A DNA stretch of 64,000 nucleotides from Enterobacter wuhouensis (GTDB lineage Bacteria > Pseudomonadota > Gammaproteobacteria > Enterobacterales > Enterobacteriaceae). Within the stretch, counting starts at the first letter, position 1. Each line of letters opens with the position of its first letter. The stretch spans positions 62,001 through 126,000 of the forward strand of contig NZ_SJOO01000009.1 of NCBI RefSeq assembly GCF_004331265.1, given 5' to 3'. Positions 54,726 to 63,914 of this stretch are shown here, in pieces. The translations under genes were made by a program, and so were the position numbers. Under the pieces are notes generated by a model. The model was not told the origin of the DNA. It saw only the letters and a list, made by a program, of their open reading frames with translations, and ran no database searches.

Positions 54726-54753
54726 TCAGACAGTGATTTTATCCACAAGTTCC
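54726..54753 (-). promoter_or_regulatory. rpoH sigma-E promoter (P3) with embedded DnaA box
   Basis: On the minus strand, GGAACTT (54747-54753) and TCTGA (54726-54730), 16 bp apart, form a textbook sigma-E promoter, as at rpoH P3 in E. coli. A perfect DnaA box TTATCCACA on the plus strand (54739-54747) sits between the two elements. Sigma-E would raise rpoH at extreme heat; DnaA would repress. Confidence 0.85.
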
Positions 54754-54880
54754 AGCTGCAACAGTGAATAAATTACGCACAAAATGTGACATGAAGATGA
54801 TAACAGGGGAAGTGACAACAGGGACGCTTTCCCTGCAGAGCAAACATCTCGGTGCAGGGAAAGATTATATCACGCTTTTA

Positions 54881-55936
54881 TTAGTCGGGAGTAAAGTGGC
54901 GTAAATGTTGGACCGTTGCCAGCCATGCCGCAATCCAGCCGATCATGGAGCATACCAGCAGCAAAAGCAGGCACTCATCGAAGCCTAAGCCGCTGATATC
55001 AAACTTGGTTCCGAAAACCTGCGCCACGTCGGTGACGGCAGAGGACAGCCGCATCACCAAAATTTCTGACAATATCAGTGAAAGAAATGCGCCGGAAAAA
55101 CCGAGCAATGCGCCACCATAGAGGAACGGACGCAGGATGAAACCATCCGTCGCGCCAATCAGTTTCTGTACGTTGATGGTGTCGCGACGGGCAAAGATGC
55201 TCAGACGCACGCTGTTACCGATGACGAGGAACACCGCCGCCACCATCAGCACGCCGATCATCGCCGCCACGCGCCCTACCAGCCCGGTCAGGGCAGAGAG
55301 ACGCGCGAACCAGCTGTCGTCCATGCGCACTTCATCAATCCCGTTGATACGGGTAATGCGGTCGCGCAGGGTATTGAGCGAATCGGTGCCCTGGAAATCA
55401 AGCTTCGGGATCACCACCGCCACGGCGGGCAGCGGGTTCTCTTCCAGCATGTCCAGCGCGCCGCCAAAGCCTGACCAGTTGCGGAACTCGCCCAGCGCTT
55501 CATCGCGCGAAAGATAGTTAACCTTCTCTACGCCCTGCTCGGCCTGGATTTGCCCGACAACCTGCGCGGCGGCGTTATCGTCCAGCGCTTTATCCAGATA
55601 GACGGTGATCTGCGGCGACGGATAATACTGCGACGCCGCCTGGTTAACGTTCTTATAGACCATGTAGCAGACGCTTGGCAGCGTCAGGGAGATGGCAATC
55701 ACCATCACCGTCAGGAACGTTGCCAGCGGCTTGCTTTTCAGGTCCTGCAGCGCGCCCTGGAAGGCATAGCGCACCTGCTCGTTGAAGACGTTAGTTTTGC
55801 GGGAGTTCGGCTTCGGCGCGGCCTTCGCGCGCTTTGGCGCATTGCGATTGCCGTCACCGCCGCCCTGCGGCTTGCGGAAACGGTCAAACCGGTTCCCGAA
55901 CTGCCGAATCTGGTTCATTGCATCACGCTTGTTCAC
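54881..55936 (-). CDS. ftsX: Cell division protein FtsX
   Basis: A 351-residue inner-membrane protein of the ABC-like FtsEX complex. It links ATP use by FtsE to activation of EnvC and the amidases at the septum. A basic cytosolic N-terminus is followed by one membrane helix, a large periplasmic loop and three more helices (ends LATVQHLRHFTPD). Starts with GTG at 55936, overlapping ftsE by 14 bases, as in E. coli. Third gene of ftsYEX. Confidence 0.96.
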   Translation of the reverse strand: MNKRDAMNQIRQFGNRFDRFRKPQGGGDGNRNAPKRAKAAPKPNSRKTNVFNEQVRYAFQGALQDLKSKPLATFLTVMVIAISLTLPSVCYMVYKNVNQAASQYYPSPQITVYLDKALDDNAAAQVVGQIQAEQGVEKVNYLSRDEALGEFRNWSGFGGALDMLEENPLPAVAVVIPKLDFQGTDSLNTLRDRITRINGIDEVRMDDSWFARLSALTGLVGRVAAMIGVLMVAAVFLVIGNSVRLSIFARRDTINVQKLIGATDGFILRPFLYGGALLGFSGAFLSLILSEILVMRLSSAVTDVAQVFGTKFDISGLGFDECLLLLLVCSMIGWIAAWLATVQHLRHFTPD

Positions 55937-56594
55937 CGTGGCCTCCGTGCAAATGCCCGTCGCTCAGGGTCAGCATGCGGTACGAACGACGGGAAATCAG
56001 CCCGATGTCGTGCGTCGCCATCAATACCGTGACCCCTACGCGGTTGAATTCCTCAAACAGACGCAAAATCCCTTCGGACAGGGCATCGTCCAGGTTACCG
56101 GTCGGTTCATCCGCCAGCAGTACGGCAGGCTTGTTCACCACCGCACGGGCGATGCCCACGCGCTGCTGTTCACCGCCGGAGAGCTGGATCGGGAAGTTCT
56201 TCGCTTTGTCCAGCAGCCCGACCTTATCCAGCGCCGCAGAGACGCGACGGCGGATATCATCGTAGCTGGCGCCGGCAATAATCAGCGGGATAGCGACGTT
56301 ATCAAAAACGGTGCGATCCATCAGCAGGTGGTGATCCTGGAAAATCATGCCGATCTGGCGACGCAGGAACGGCACCTCACGGTTTTTCAGGCGGCTGATG
56401 TCATGGCCGCTGAAAAAGATTTTCCCGGCGCTAGGCCGTTCGATCCCACAGATAAGCTTGAGCAGGGTACTTTTCCCCGCGCCGGAATGGCCGGTCAGGA
56501 ATGCCATCTCGCCCGGCTGCAGGTGGAATGTCACCCCCTGCAGCGCTTGTCTCCCACCGAGATAGGCCTTGCTGACGTGTTCAAAGCGAATCAT
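55923..56594 (-). CDS. ftsE: Cell division ATP-binding protein FtsE
   Basis: A 223-residue ABC ATPase partner of FtsX. Walker A GHSGAGKST, signature LSGGEQQRV and Walker B VLLADEPTGNLDD are all present. Recruits to the Z ring and powers septal peptidoglycan splitting through FtsX. Starts 2 bases after the ftsY stop. Confidence 0.97.
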   Translation of the reverse strand: MIRFEHVSKAYLGGRQALQGVTFHLQPGEMAFLTGHSGAGKSTLLKLICGIERPSAGKIFFSGHDISRLKNREVPFLRRQIGMIFQDHHLLMDRTVFDNVAIPLIIAGASYDDIRRRVSAALDKVGLLDKAKNFPIQLSGGEQQRVGIARAVVNKPAVLLADEPTGNLDDALSEGILRLFEEFNRVGVTVLMATHDIGLISRRSYRMLTLSDGHLHGGHGEQA

Positions 56595-56596
56595 TG

Positions 56597-58057
56597 TTAG
56601 TCCTCTCGGGCAAATAATGCCTCAATAAAGTCGTCCGCCTTAAACGGACGTAAATCCTCAATACGCTCGCCCACACCGATGTAGCGGATAGGAATGCCGA
56701 ACTGGTCGGCCACGGAGAAGATCACCCCGCCTTTGGCGGTGCCGTCCAGCTTGGTCAGCGCGATCCCCGTCAGTCCTACCGCTTCAGTGAACAGCTTCGC
56801 CTGACTGATGGCGTTCTGCCCGGTGCTGGCGTCGATAGTCAGCATAATTTCGTGCGGTGCGTCTTCGTCCAGCTTCTTCATGACGCGAACGATTTTCTTC
56901 AACTCTTCCATCAGGTGCGATTTGTTCTGCAAACGCCCTGCGGTATCGGCAATCAGCACGTCCACGTTGCGCGCCTTCGCCGCCTGGATGGCGTCGAAGA
57001 TCACGGATGCGGAATCCGCGCCGGTATGCTGGGCAATCACCGGAATATTGTTGCGCTGGCCCCAGACCTGCAGCTGCTCAACCGCCGCCGCACGGAAGGT
57101 ATCGCCCGCCGCCAGCATCACCGATTTGCCCTGCTGCTCGAACTGACGCGCCAGCTTGCCGATGGTGGTGGTTTTACCCACGCCGTTGACGCCAACCATC
57201 AGAATAACAAATGGCGTTTTGCCTTCAATATTAAGCGGTTCGTCAACTTTTGCGAGAATTTCGCCCATCTCGTCTTTCAGCAGGCCGTACAGCGCCTCGG
57301 CGTCACGCAGCTGCTTGCGGCTCGCCCCTTCGGTCAGATTGGCGATAATCTTACGGGTGGTTTCCACACCCACATCCGCAATAAGCAGCTGCTCTTCCAG
57401 CTCTTCAAACAGATCGTCGTCGATCTTCTTGCCGCGGAACAGACTGATAAATCCGGAACCTAAGTTTTCTTTAGTTTTAAGCAGGCTACGCTTCAGGCGC
57501 GCGAAGAAACCTTCTTTGGTCGGTTTTTCCTGCTCCTGAACGATCTCTTCTTCCGGTTCTTCTTCCACCGGCACCACGATAACCGCTTCTTCAGCCGCTT
57601 CCGCCGCCAGCGCCAGGGCTTCCAGCTCTTCGTCGGTCAGCTCAGGCTCAAGCGCCGCTTCTTCTTCCACCGCTTCAACAATTTCAACGGTTTCCGCTTC
57701 GGCCTGCCACTCTTCCGGTGAAACCTCTTCGGCTTTTACCTCTTCCGGCAGCGGCAGCTCTTCGTGCTCGATTACGGCCTGCGGCGCGTCGGTAACGGGT
57801 TCAATCACCGCCGGTTCGGGCTTCTCGTTCTCCTGAACCTGTTCAGTGACCTCAACCACCTCTTCAGCAAAGGATTCAATCTCTTCTTTGCTGTGCGCCG
57901 TTTCTTCCGCTTCGACTATCGCGGCGGTTTCGACAGGCGTTTCAGGCTGAGGCTGCTCTTCAACAACCTGTTGTTCTTTGGTTTTCTGTTCTGTTTCTTG
58001 CTCTTTTTCACCGAAGCCCAGCCAGGAAAAGAAGCCACGTTTTTTTTGTTTTGCCAT
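56597..58057 (-). CDS. ftsY: Signal recognition particle receptor FtsY
   Basis: A 486-residue SRP receptor GTPase that brings ribosome-nascent chains to the Sec translocon. A very acidic, Glu-rich A domain fills about residues 15-190 and ends near EKPTKEGFFARLKRSL. The NG domain then carries G1 GVNGVGKTTTIGKLA, DTAGRLQNKSHLMEEL and TKLDGTAKGG. About 11 residues shorter than E. coli FtsY, in the variable A domain. First gene of ftsYEX, divergent from rsmD. Confidence 0.97.
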   Translation of the reverse strand: MAKQKKRGFFSWLGFGEKEQETEQKTKEQQVVEEQPQPETPVETAAIVEAEETAHSKEEIESFAEEVVEVTEQVQENEKPEPAVIEPVTDAPQAVIEHEELPLPEEVKAEEVSPEEWQAEAETVEIVEAVEEEAALEPELTDEELEALALAAEAAEEAVIVVPVEEEPEEEIVQEQEKPTKEGFFARLKRSLLKTKENLGSGFISLFRGKKIDDDLFEELEEQLLIADVGVETTRKIIANLTEGASRKQLRDAEALYGLLKDEMGEILAKVDEPLNIEGKTPFVILMVGVNGVGKTTTIGKLARQFEQQGKSVMLAAGDTFRAAAVEQLQVWGQRNNIPVIAQHTGADSASVIFDAIQAAKARNVDVLIADTAGRLQNKSHLMEELKKIVRVMKKLDEDAPHEIMLTIDASTGQNAISQAKLFTEAVGLTGIALTKLDGTAKGGVIFSVADQFGIPIRYIGVGERIEDLRPFKADDFIEALFARED

Positions 58058-58184
58058 CTGCGACTACACTCCTCGCGGCGCTATATACATGGAAGCTAAA
58101 AAAATGATGAAATAGTCTAACACTTTACTTAATTGACATCACCGCCCGCAATCGCAGGCCAATTGTTAACAGAGCTTTCCTGAA

Positions 58185-58787
58185 ATGAAGAAACCCAACC
58201 GCGCCCCGGCCGGTCAAATACGGATCATCGGCGGCCAGTGGCGAGGCCGGAAATTACCGGTGCCGGACAGCCCCGGTTTACGCCCTACTACCGACCGCGT
58301 GCGCGAGACGCTGTTTAACTGGCTCGCCCCGTCAATGGTAGACGCCCGCTGCCTGGACTGCTTCGCCGGAAGCGGCGCGCTCGGGCTGGAAGCGCTGTCA
58401 CGCTATGCCGCCAGCGCCACGCTGCTGGAGATGGAGCGCGGCGTCGCGCAGACGCTGCAGCAAAATCTGGCAACGCTGAAGGCGAGCAACGCCAAAGTCG
58501 TGAACACCAACACGCTGAGTTTTCTTGCGCAGAAAGGCACGCCGCATAACGTGGTGTTTGTCGACCCGCCGTTCCGCAAGGGGCTGCTGGAAGAGACGTT
58601 ATCCCTGCTGGAGCAAAACGGCTGGCTGGCGGATGACGCGCTAATCTATGTAGAAAGCGAAGTGGAAAACGGTTTGCCGCCGGTGCCCGCGCACTGGGAT
58701 CTGCACCGCGAAAAGGTGGCTGGTCAGGTTGCTTATCGTCTGTTTCACCGTCAGGCACAAGGAGGATCCGATGCCGGTACTGATTAA
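58185..58787 (+). CDS. rsmD: 16S rRNA m2G966 methyltransferase RsmD
   Basis: A 200-residue SAM-dependent methyltransferase that modifies G966 of 16S rRNA. The SAM-binding loop is LDCFAGSGALGLEALSR; the catalytic DPPF motif is in VVFVDPPFRKG. Close to E. coli RsmD (198 residues). Its 3' end overlaps yhhL by 17 bases, with the yhhL ribosome site inside rsmD, so the two are translationally linked. Confidence 0.95.
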   Translation: MKKPNRAPAGQIRIIGGQWRGRKLPVPDSPGLRPTTDRVRETLFNWLAPSMVDARCLDCFAGSGALGLEALSRYAASATLLEMERGVAQTLQQNLATLKASNAKVVNTNTLSFLAQKGTPHNVVFVDPPFRKGLLEETLSLLEQNGWLADDALIYVESEVENGLPPVPAHWDLHREKVAGQVAYRLFHRQAQGGSDAGTD

Positions 58788-59052
58788 CCTGGGACGTTTG
58801 CTAATGCTGGGCGTCTGGGCATTTTTGATTTTAAATCTGGTGCACCCGTTCCCGCGCCCGATGAACATTTTCGTTAACGTGGCGCTGATTTTCACGTCGT
58901 TTATGCACGCCCTGCAGATGGTGATGCTCAAAAACGGCCTGCCGAAAGACGGCCCGCAGATGACCGGCTGGCAGCAGCTGCGCGTGTTTATTTTTGGCGT
59001 GTTTGAACTGCTGGTGTGGATGAAGAAGTTTAAGGCGCAGGTGAAGAAGTAA
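58771..59052 (+). CDS. yhhL: YhhL, small inner-membrane protein (DUF1145)
   Basis: A 93-residue protein with two predicted transmembrane helices (LMLGVWAFLILNLVHPFP; FVNVALIFTSFMHALQMVML) and a basic C-terminus. Function unknown. Start at 58771 has a perfect ggagg site (58761-58765); the frame is open further upstream within rsmD but has no better start. Confidence 0.88.
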   Translation: MPVLINLGRLLMLGVWAFLILNLVHPFPRPMNIFVNVALIFTSFMHALQMVMLKNGLPKDGPQMTGWQQLRVFIFGVFELLVWMKKFKAQVKK

Positions 59053-59053
59053 C

Positions 59054-59131
59054 ACCCTCACCCTAACCCTCTCCCAGAGGGAGAGGGAACGATTACACCC
59101 TCTCCCTCTGGGAGAGGGCCGGGGTGAGGGG
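59054..59131. repeat. Palindromic intergenic repeat, twin-hairpin form (copy 13)
   Basis: ccctcaccctaaccctctcccagagggagaggg, gaacgattacac, then ccctctccctctgggagagggccggggtgagggg. It fills the convergent gap between yhhL and yhhM, starting right after the yhhL stop. Confidence 0.88.
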
Positions 59132-59136
59132 TAAAA

Positions 59137-59496
59137 TTACCGCTCCGGTTCAAACCCTTCAAACCGCGACCCTTTGTAGCTCAACGTTCCTTTCTCTCCC
59201 ACCGTCAGCTGATGGTACTGCTGCGCCTCCAGGCGGAAGGTCATCTCCAGGCCACCCGTTTCCGGCTTAAAGCTGGCTTCATAGCGCATTGCTGTGCCCG
59301 CAGGCGTCACCTGCTGCTGGCGCGAACGGCGGTCGTTCAGCGGTTTCTCACGCTTGTTCGTCACCACCACGCGCTTTTGCATCAGCGGCGCGGCGTCGTT
59401 ATCCGCCTTCTCGCGGCGCTGCTGCACGAAGCGAAACGAGGCGGCAATGACGATAATCGCCACCACGATAATGAAAAACAGCGGCATCTTGCTCAT
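59137..59496 (-). CDS. yhhM: YhhM, membrane-anchored protein (DUF2500)
   Basis: A 119-residue protein with one N-terminal membrane helix (PLFFIIVVAIIVIAASF), a basic linker and a beta-rich C-terminal domain (MRYEASFKPETGGLEMTFRL). DUF2500 family, function unknown. Same length as E. coli YhhM. Confidence 0.9.
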   Translation of the reverse strand: MSKMPLFFIIVVAIIVIAASFRFVQQRREKADNDAAPLMQKRVVVTNKREKPLNDRRSRQQQVTPAGTAMRYEASFKPETGGLEMTFRLEAQQYHQLTVGEKGTLSYKGSRFEGFEPER

Positions 59497-59626
59497 TGAT
59501 AAATCCCATCAGATTTTGCGGAATTCAGGATACCTTGCCTGCACCGGCATTGCCAAACGCCCGCACGCGTCACTACACTGGAGTCAGAAACTGATTATTC
59601 AGCCTCAACAGATACAGGGAGTTAAT

Positions 59627-60253
59627 ATGCTTTGGTCATTTATCGCCGTCTGTTTGTCCGCATGGCTTTTTGTCGATGCGTCTTACCGGGGTCCCACCTG
59701 GCAGCGCTGGCTGTTTAAACCCGTCACGCTGTTGCTCCTGCTGTTGCTGGCCTGGCAAGCGCCGATGTTTAACGCCGTCAGCTATCTGGTCCTTGCAGGG
59801 CTGTGTGCATCTCTCGTGGGGGATGCCTTAACGCTGCTGCCGCGCCAGCGCCTGCTCTATGCCGTCGGCGCGTTCTTCCTGTCGCATCTGCTCTACACCA
59901 TCTACTTTGCCAGCCAGATGACGCTGTCGTTCTTCTGGCCGCTGCCGCTGGTGCTGCTGGTGATTGGCGCGCTGCTGATTGCGGTGATCTGGACGCGTCT
60001 CGAAGAGATGCGTTTGCCGGTCTGTACCTTTATCGCCATGACGCTGGTGATGGTGTGGCTGGCGGGCGAGCTGTGGTTCTTCCGTCCGACGTCTCAGGCG
60101 ATGTCGGCGTTCTTCGGCGCGGCGCTGCTGCTGATCGGCAATATCGTCTGGCTGGGCAGCCACTACCGCCGCCGATTCCGCGCGGATAACGCGATTGCGG
60201 CCGCCTGCTACTTTGCCGGGCACTTCCTGATCGTGCGTTCGCTGTATATTTAA
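59627..60253 (+). CDS. yhhN: YhhN, TMEM86-family membrane protein
   Basis: A 208-residue polytopic inner-membrane protein with about eight hydrophobic helices. YhhN/TMEM86 family; animal members are lysoplasmalogenases, but the bacterial substrate is not known. The GDALTLLP and FLSHLLYTIYF segments and the final CYFAGHFLIVRSLY are conserved. The ATG at 59627 follows a cagggag ribosome site and matches E. coli; the longer open frame from 59294 overlaps yhhM and is not used. Confidence 0.9.
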   Translation: MLWSFIAVCLSAWLFVDASYRGPTWQRWLFKPVTLLLLLLLAWQAPMFNAVSYLVLAGLCASLVGDALTLLPRQRLLYAVGAFFLSHLLYTIYFASQMTLSFFWPLPLVLLVIGALLIAVIWTRLEEMRLPVCTFIAMTLVMVWLAGELWFFRPTSQAMSAFFGAALLLIGNIVWLGSHYRRRFRADNAIAAACYFAGHFLIVRSLYI

Positions 60254-60260
60254 ATAAGCC

Positions 60261-60292
60261 TTGACTCTGGAGTCGACTCCAGAGTGTATGCT
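60261..60292 (+). promoter_or_regulatory. zntA promoter with ZntR operator
   Basis: TTGACT (60261-60266) and TATGCT (60287-60292) stand 20 bp apart, the long spacer typical of MerR-family promoters. A perfect 22-bp palindrome (60264-60285, half-site ACTCTGGAGTC) fills the spacer. ZntR with zinc would twist the DNA to activate. Confidence 0.88.
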
Positions 60293-60329
60293 GCGGTTAA
60301 TGAGAAAATTATCATTACCGGAGACTGCC

Positions 60330-62501
60330 ATGTCGACTCCAGATACACCTAAAAAAGTCCCACAATTCTCGGCACTTAAGCTCAGTCCGGTTGTACCGAA
60401 AGACGACTGCTGCTGTGAAGGCGCGTGTGAAACGCAAACGCAGCCGCTACCTGAAAACGGCAATCGCTACAGCTGGGTGGTTAACGGCATGGACTGCGCG
60501 GCCTGCGCGCGTAAGGTCGAAAATGCGGTTAAGCAGGTACCGGGCGTTAATCACGTTCAGGTGCTGTTCGCCACCGAAAAACTGCTTATTAGCGCCGATA
60601 GCGACGTCAGCAAACAGGTTGAAGCCGCCGTCAGCAAGGCGGGCTATACCCTGCGCAGCGAAACGGCACCCGCCGAAAAAGCGTCCTCCCTGAAAGAAAA
60701 CCTGCCGCTTATTACCCTCATCATTATGATGGCCCTGAGCTGGGGGCTGGAGCAGATTAACCATCCGTTCGGCAACCTAGCGTTTATCGCCACCACCCTG
60801 GTCGGGCTGTTCCCGATTGCCCGCCAGGCGCTGCGCCTGATGAGAAGCGGCAGCTGGTTTGCCATCGAAACGCTGATGAGCGTGGCGGCTATCGGCGCGC
60901 TGTTCATCGGCGCGACGGCGGAAGCGGCGATGGTGCTGCTGCTGTTCCTGATCGGCGAACGCCTTGAAGGCTGGGCGGCAAGCCGGGCGCGTAAAGGGGT
61001 GAGCGCGCTGATGGCGCTGAAACCTGAAACCGCCACACGGGTAAACAACGGCAATCGTGAAACGGTGGCGATTAACACCCTGCGTCCGGGCGACGTGATT
61101 GAAGTTCCCGCAGGCGGTCGTCTGCCAGCCGACGGCGCGCTGCTGACCGCCACTGCGAGCTTTGACGAAAGCGCCCTGACCGGGGAATCCATTCCGGTTG
61201 AGCGCGCGGCAGGCGAAAAAGTGCCTGCTGGTGCCACCAGCGTCGACCGTCTGGTGCAGCTGACGGTCCTTTCCGAACCGGGCGACAGCGCCATCGACCG
61301 CATCCTCAGGCTGATAGAAGAAGCCGAGGAGCGCCGCGCGCCCGTCGAGCGTTTCATCGACCGTTTTAGCCGGATTTACACCCCTGCCATCATGCTGGTT
61401 GCCCTGCTGGTGACTATCGTGCCGCCGCTCTTCTTCGGCGCACCCTGGGAGGGCTGGATTTATAAAGGGCTGACGCTGCTGCTGATCGGCTGCCCGTGCG
61501 CGCTGGTGATCTCCACCCCGGCGGCGATTACCTCCGGGCTGGCGGCGGCGGCGCGTCGCGGGGCGCTGATTAAGGGCGGCGCGGCGCTGGAGCAGCTGAG
61601 CCAGGTTCAGCACATCGCGTTCGATAAAACCGGCACGCTGACCGTCGGCAAGCCGCAGGTCACCGGCGTGTATCCGCAGGATATCGGTGAAGATGAACTG
61701 CTTACGCTGGCCGCCGCCGTTGAGCAGGGTTCCACCCACCCGCTGGCGCAGGCGATTGTGCGTGAAGCGCAGGCGCGCGGGCTGGCAATTCCGACGGCAA
61801 CGGCACAGCGGGCGCTGGTCGGGTCGGGGATTGAGGCCACCGTTGACGGTAAAAAAGTGCTGATTGTCGCGGCGGGTAAGTCTTCGAACCCAGAGGTTGA
61901 GGCGTTAGAACAGACCGGACAAACCGTCGTGGCCGTCATGCAGGACGGCGTCGCGAAAGGGATGCTGGCGCTGCGCGACACCCTGCGAGATGACGCCAAA
62001 GAGGCCGTGGCGGCGCTGCATCAGCTTGGCGTGCAGGGCGTTATTCTCACCGGTGATAACCCTCGCGCGGCCGCCGCAATTGCCGGTGAGCTGGGGCTGG
62101 AATTCAAGGCCGGACTGCTGCCCGCGGATAAAGTCAGCGCGGTCACGGAGCTGAACGCTCACGCGCCGCTGGCGATGGTCGGTGACGGCATCAACGATGC
62201 GCCGGCGATGAAGGCGTCCACCATCGGCATTGCGATGGGCAGCGGCACCGACGTGGCGCTGGAGACGGCGGACGCGGCGCTCACGCACAACCGCCTGATC
62301 GGGCTGGCGCAAATGATTAGCCTGGCGCGGGCGACGCGCGCCAACATCCGACAGAACATCGGCATTGCGCTGGGGCTGAAGGGGATTTTCCTCGTCACCA
62401 CCCTGCTCGGCATGACCGGCCTGTGGCTTGCGGTGCTGGCGGATACGGGTGCAACGGTGCTGGTGACGGCGAACGCGCTGCGGTTATTACGTCGGAAATA
62501 A
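60330..62501 (+). CDS. zntA: Zn(II)/Cd(II)/Pb(II)-exporting P-type ATPase ZntA
   Basis: A 723-residue P1B-type ATPase that exports zinc, cadmium and lead. A Cys-rich N-terminal segment (CCCEGAC) and a heavy-metal domain (GMDCAAC, Cys56/Cys59) precede eight membrane helices. The membrane metal site is Cys388-Pro-Cys390 in IGCPCALV; the phosphorylated residue is Asp432 in DKTGTLT; the hinge GDGIND is intact. The ATG at 60330 follows ggaga and matches E. coli (732 residues). It lies under a ZntR-type promoter. Confidence 0.97.
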   Translation: MSTPDTPKKVPQFSALKLSPVVPKDDCCCEGACETQTQPLPENGNRYSWVVNGMDCAACARKVENAVKQVPGVNHVQVLFATEKLLISADSDVSKQVEAAVSKAGYTLRSETAPAEKASSLKENLPLITLIIMMALSWGLEQINHPFGNLAFIATTLVGLFPIARQALRLMRSGSWFAIETLMSVAAIGALFIGATAEAAMVLLLFLIGERLEGWAASRARKGVSALMALKPETATRVNNGNRETVAINTLRPGDVIEVPAGGRLPADGALLTATASFDESALTGESIPVERAAGEKVPAGATSVDRLVQLTVLSEPGDSAIDRILRLIEEAEERRAPVERFIDRFSRIYTPAIMLVALLVTIVPPLFFGAPWEGWIYKGLTLLLIGCPCALVISTPAAITSGLAAAARRGALIKGGAALEQLSQVQHIAFDKTGTLTVGKPQVTGVYPQDIGEDELLTLAAAVEQGSTHPLAQAIVREAQARGLAIPTATAQRALVGSGIEATVDGKKVLIVAAGKSSNPEVEALEQTGQTVVAVMQDGVAKGMLALRDTLRDDAKEAVAALHQLGVQGVILTGDNPRAAAAIAGELGLEFKAGLLPADKVSAVTELNAHAPLAMVGDGINDAPAMKASTIGIAMGSGTDVALETADAALTHNRLIGLAQMISLARATRANIRQNIGIALGLKGIFLVTTLLGMTGLWLAVLADTGATVLVTANALRLLRRK

Positions 62502-62516
62502 AATCGTTATCGAACC

Positions 62517-62549
62517 GTAGGCCGGGTAAGGCGCAGCCGCCACCCGGCA
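62517..62549. repeat. REP-type palindrome after zntA
   Basis: gtaggccgggtaaggcg...gccgccacccggc, an inverted REP unit, just downstream of the zntA stop. Confidence 0.78.
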
Positions 62550-62568
62550 ATGGGTTTGGGTGCGGCCT

Positions 62569-62610
62569 GATGCCCTCACCCAAACCCTCTCCCACAGGGA
62601 GAGGGAGAAG
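62569..62610. repeat. Palindromic intergenic repeat (copy 14)
   Basis: gatgccctcacccaaaccc plus ccctctcccacagggagagggaga, between zntA and the convergent TRAP permease gene. Confidence 0.8.
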
Positions 62611-62617
62611 AGCGGGG

Positions 62618-63904
62618 TCACTGCATCCCTAACACCCTCGGCAGCCACAATGATATCGCCGGGATATACGTCACCATCCCCAGCACCACCAGCAGCATGC
62701 CGTAAAACGGCAGCATCGCCCGCACCACGGTTTCAATCTTCTGCTTGCTCACCGCGCTGGCCACGAACAGCACCGACCCGACCGGCGGGGTGATTAGCCC
62801 GATCCCCAGGTTCACCATCATGATCATCCCGAAATGCACCGGGTCGATCCCCAGCGAGTTGGTCACCGGCAGCAGCACCGGCGTCAGGATCAGGATGATC
62901 GGCGCCATGTCCATCAGCGTGCCAATCAGCAGCAGCATGACGTTGAGGTACATCAGGATCACGTACTTGTTATCGGAGAGCGAGGTAAAGAACTCGGTGA
63001 TGCGCGTCGGCAGCTGCATGTAGGTCATCACCGCGCCAAACGCTGCCGCAAAGCCGATTAAAATCATCACGATGGTGACGGTTTTGACCGTGCGGCACAT
63101 CAGCTTCGGCAGCTCGCTCCATTTATAATCGCGGTAGATGAACATGGTGACGAAGAACGCCCACAGGCAGGCCACGGCGGCGGATTCGGTTGCGGTAAAA
63201 ATCCCGGACAAGATCCCGCCGAGGATTATTACCACCGTCATCAGCCCCCACAGGGCATCAAGTAAAATCTTTACCGCCTGCTTAAACGGGATTTTCTCGC
63301 CCTTCGGATAGCCGCGCTTATGGGCGAAGCCGAGGCACAGGATCATCAGGCACAACCCCAGCAGCAGCCCCGGCAGCACGCCCGCGATGAACAGCGTGGC
63401 AATAGAGACCGTGCCGCCTGCCGCCAGCGAGTAAATCACCGAGTTATGGCTGGGCGGAATTAAAATCGCCTGCACCGACCCGCTGGCCGTCACCGCCGCC
63501 GCATATTCGCGCGGGTAGCCCTTCTTCTCCATCTCCGGGATCATCACGCTGCCGATGGAAGCCGTATCCGCCACCGACGAGCCGGAAATCGCGCCGAAGA
63601 ACGTTGAGGCGACAATATTCACCAGCGACAGCCCGCCGCGAATAAAGCCGACAAACACGTAGGCAAAGTTGACCAGCCGTCGGGCAATGCCCCCTTCCGC
63701 CATGATCGCCCCGGCGAGGATGAAGAACGGGATCGCGAGCAGGGTAAATTTGTTCACCCCGCTGGTGATTTGGATCATCAGCGCCTCGAGAGGCAAATCA
63801 ATCCACAGCGCGCCCGCCACGGCGCTTAGGCCGACGGCGAAGGCCACCGGCATTCCCAGCGCCAGCAAAATGGCGAGGGTGAATAACAACACGAATGCAT
63901 CCAT
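62618..63904 (-). CDS. TRAP transporter large permease (DctM type)
   Basis: A 428-residue inner-membrane protein with about 12 hydrophobic segments, of the DctM/SiaM family. It forms the channel of sodium- or proton-driven TRAP importers for organic acids. Signatures include IPFFILAGAIMAEGGIARRL, GSSVADTASIGSVMIPEM, the IPPSHNSVIY loop and GLITPPVGSVLFV. Its ATG follows aagggg, 10 bases after the small-subunit stop. Substrate cannot be told from this subunit; the binding protein lies outside the window. E. coli K-12 has no TRAP operon at this place. Confidence 0.92.
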   Translation of the reverse strand: MDAFVLLFTLAILLALGMPVAFAVGLSAVAGALWIDLPLEALMIQITSGVNKFTLLAIPFFILAGAIMAEGGIARRLVNFAYVFVGFIRGGLSLVNIVASTFFGAISGSSVADTASIGSVMIPEMEKKGYPREYAAAVTASGSVQAILIPPSHNSVIYSLAAGGTVSIATLFIAGVLPGLLLGLCLMILCLGFAHKRGYPKGEKIPFKQAVKILLDALWGLMTVVIILGGILSGIFTATESAAVACLWAFFVTMFIYRDYKWSELPKLMCRTVKTVTIVMILIGFAAAFGAVMTYMQLPTRITEFFTSLSDNKYVILMYLNVMLLLIGTLMDMAPIILILTPVLLPVTNSLGIDPVHFGMIMMVNLGIGLITPPVGSVLFVASAVSKQKIETVVRAMLPFYGMLLVVLGMVTYIPAISLWLPRVLGMQ

Positions 63905-63914
63905 TGTTCACCCC

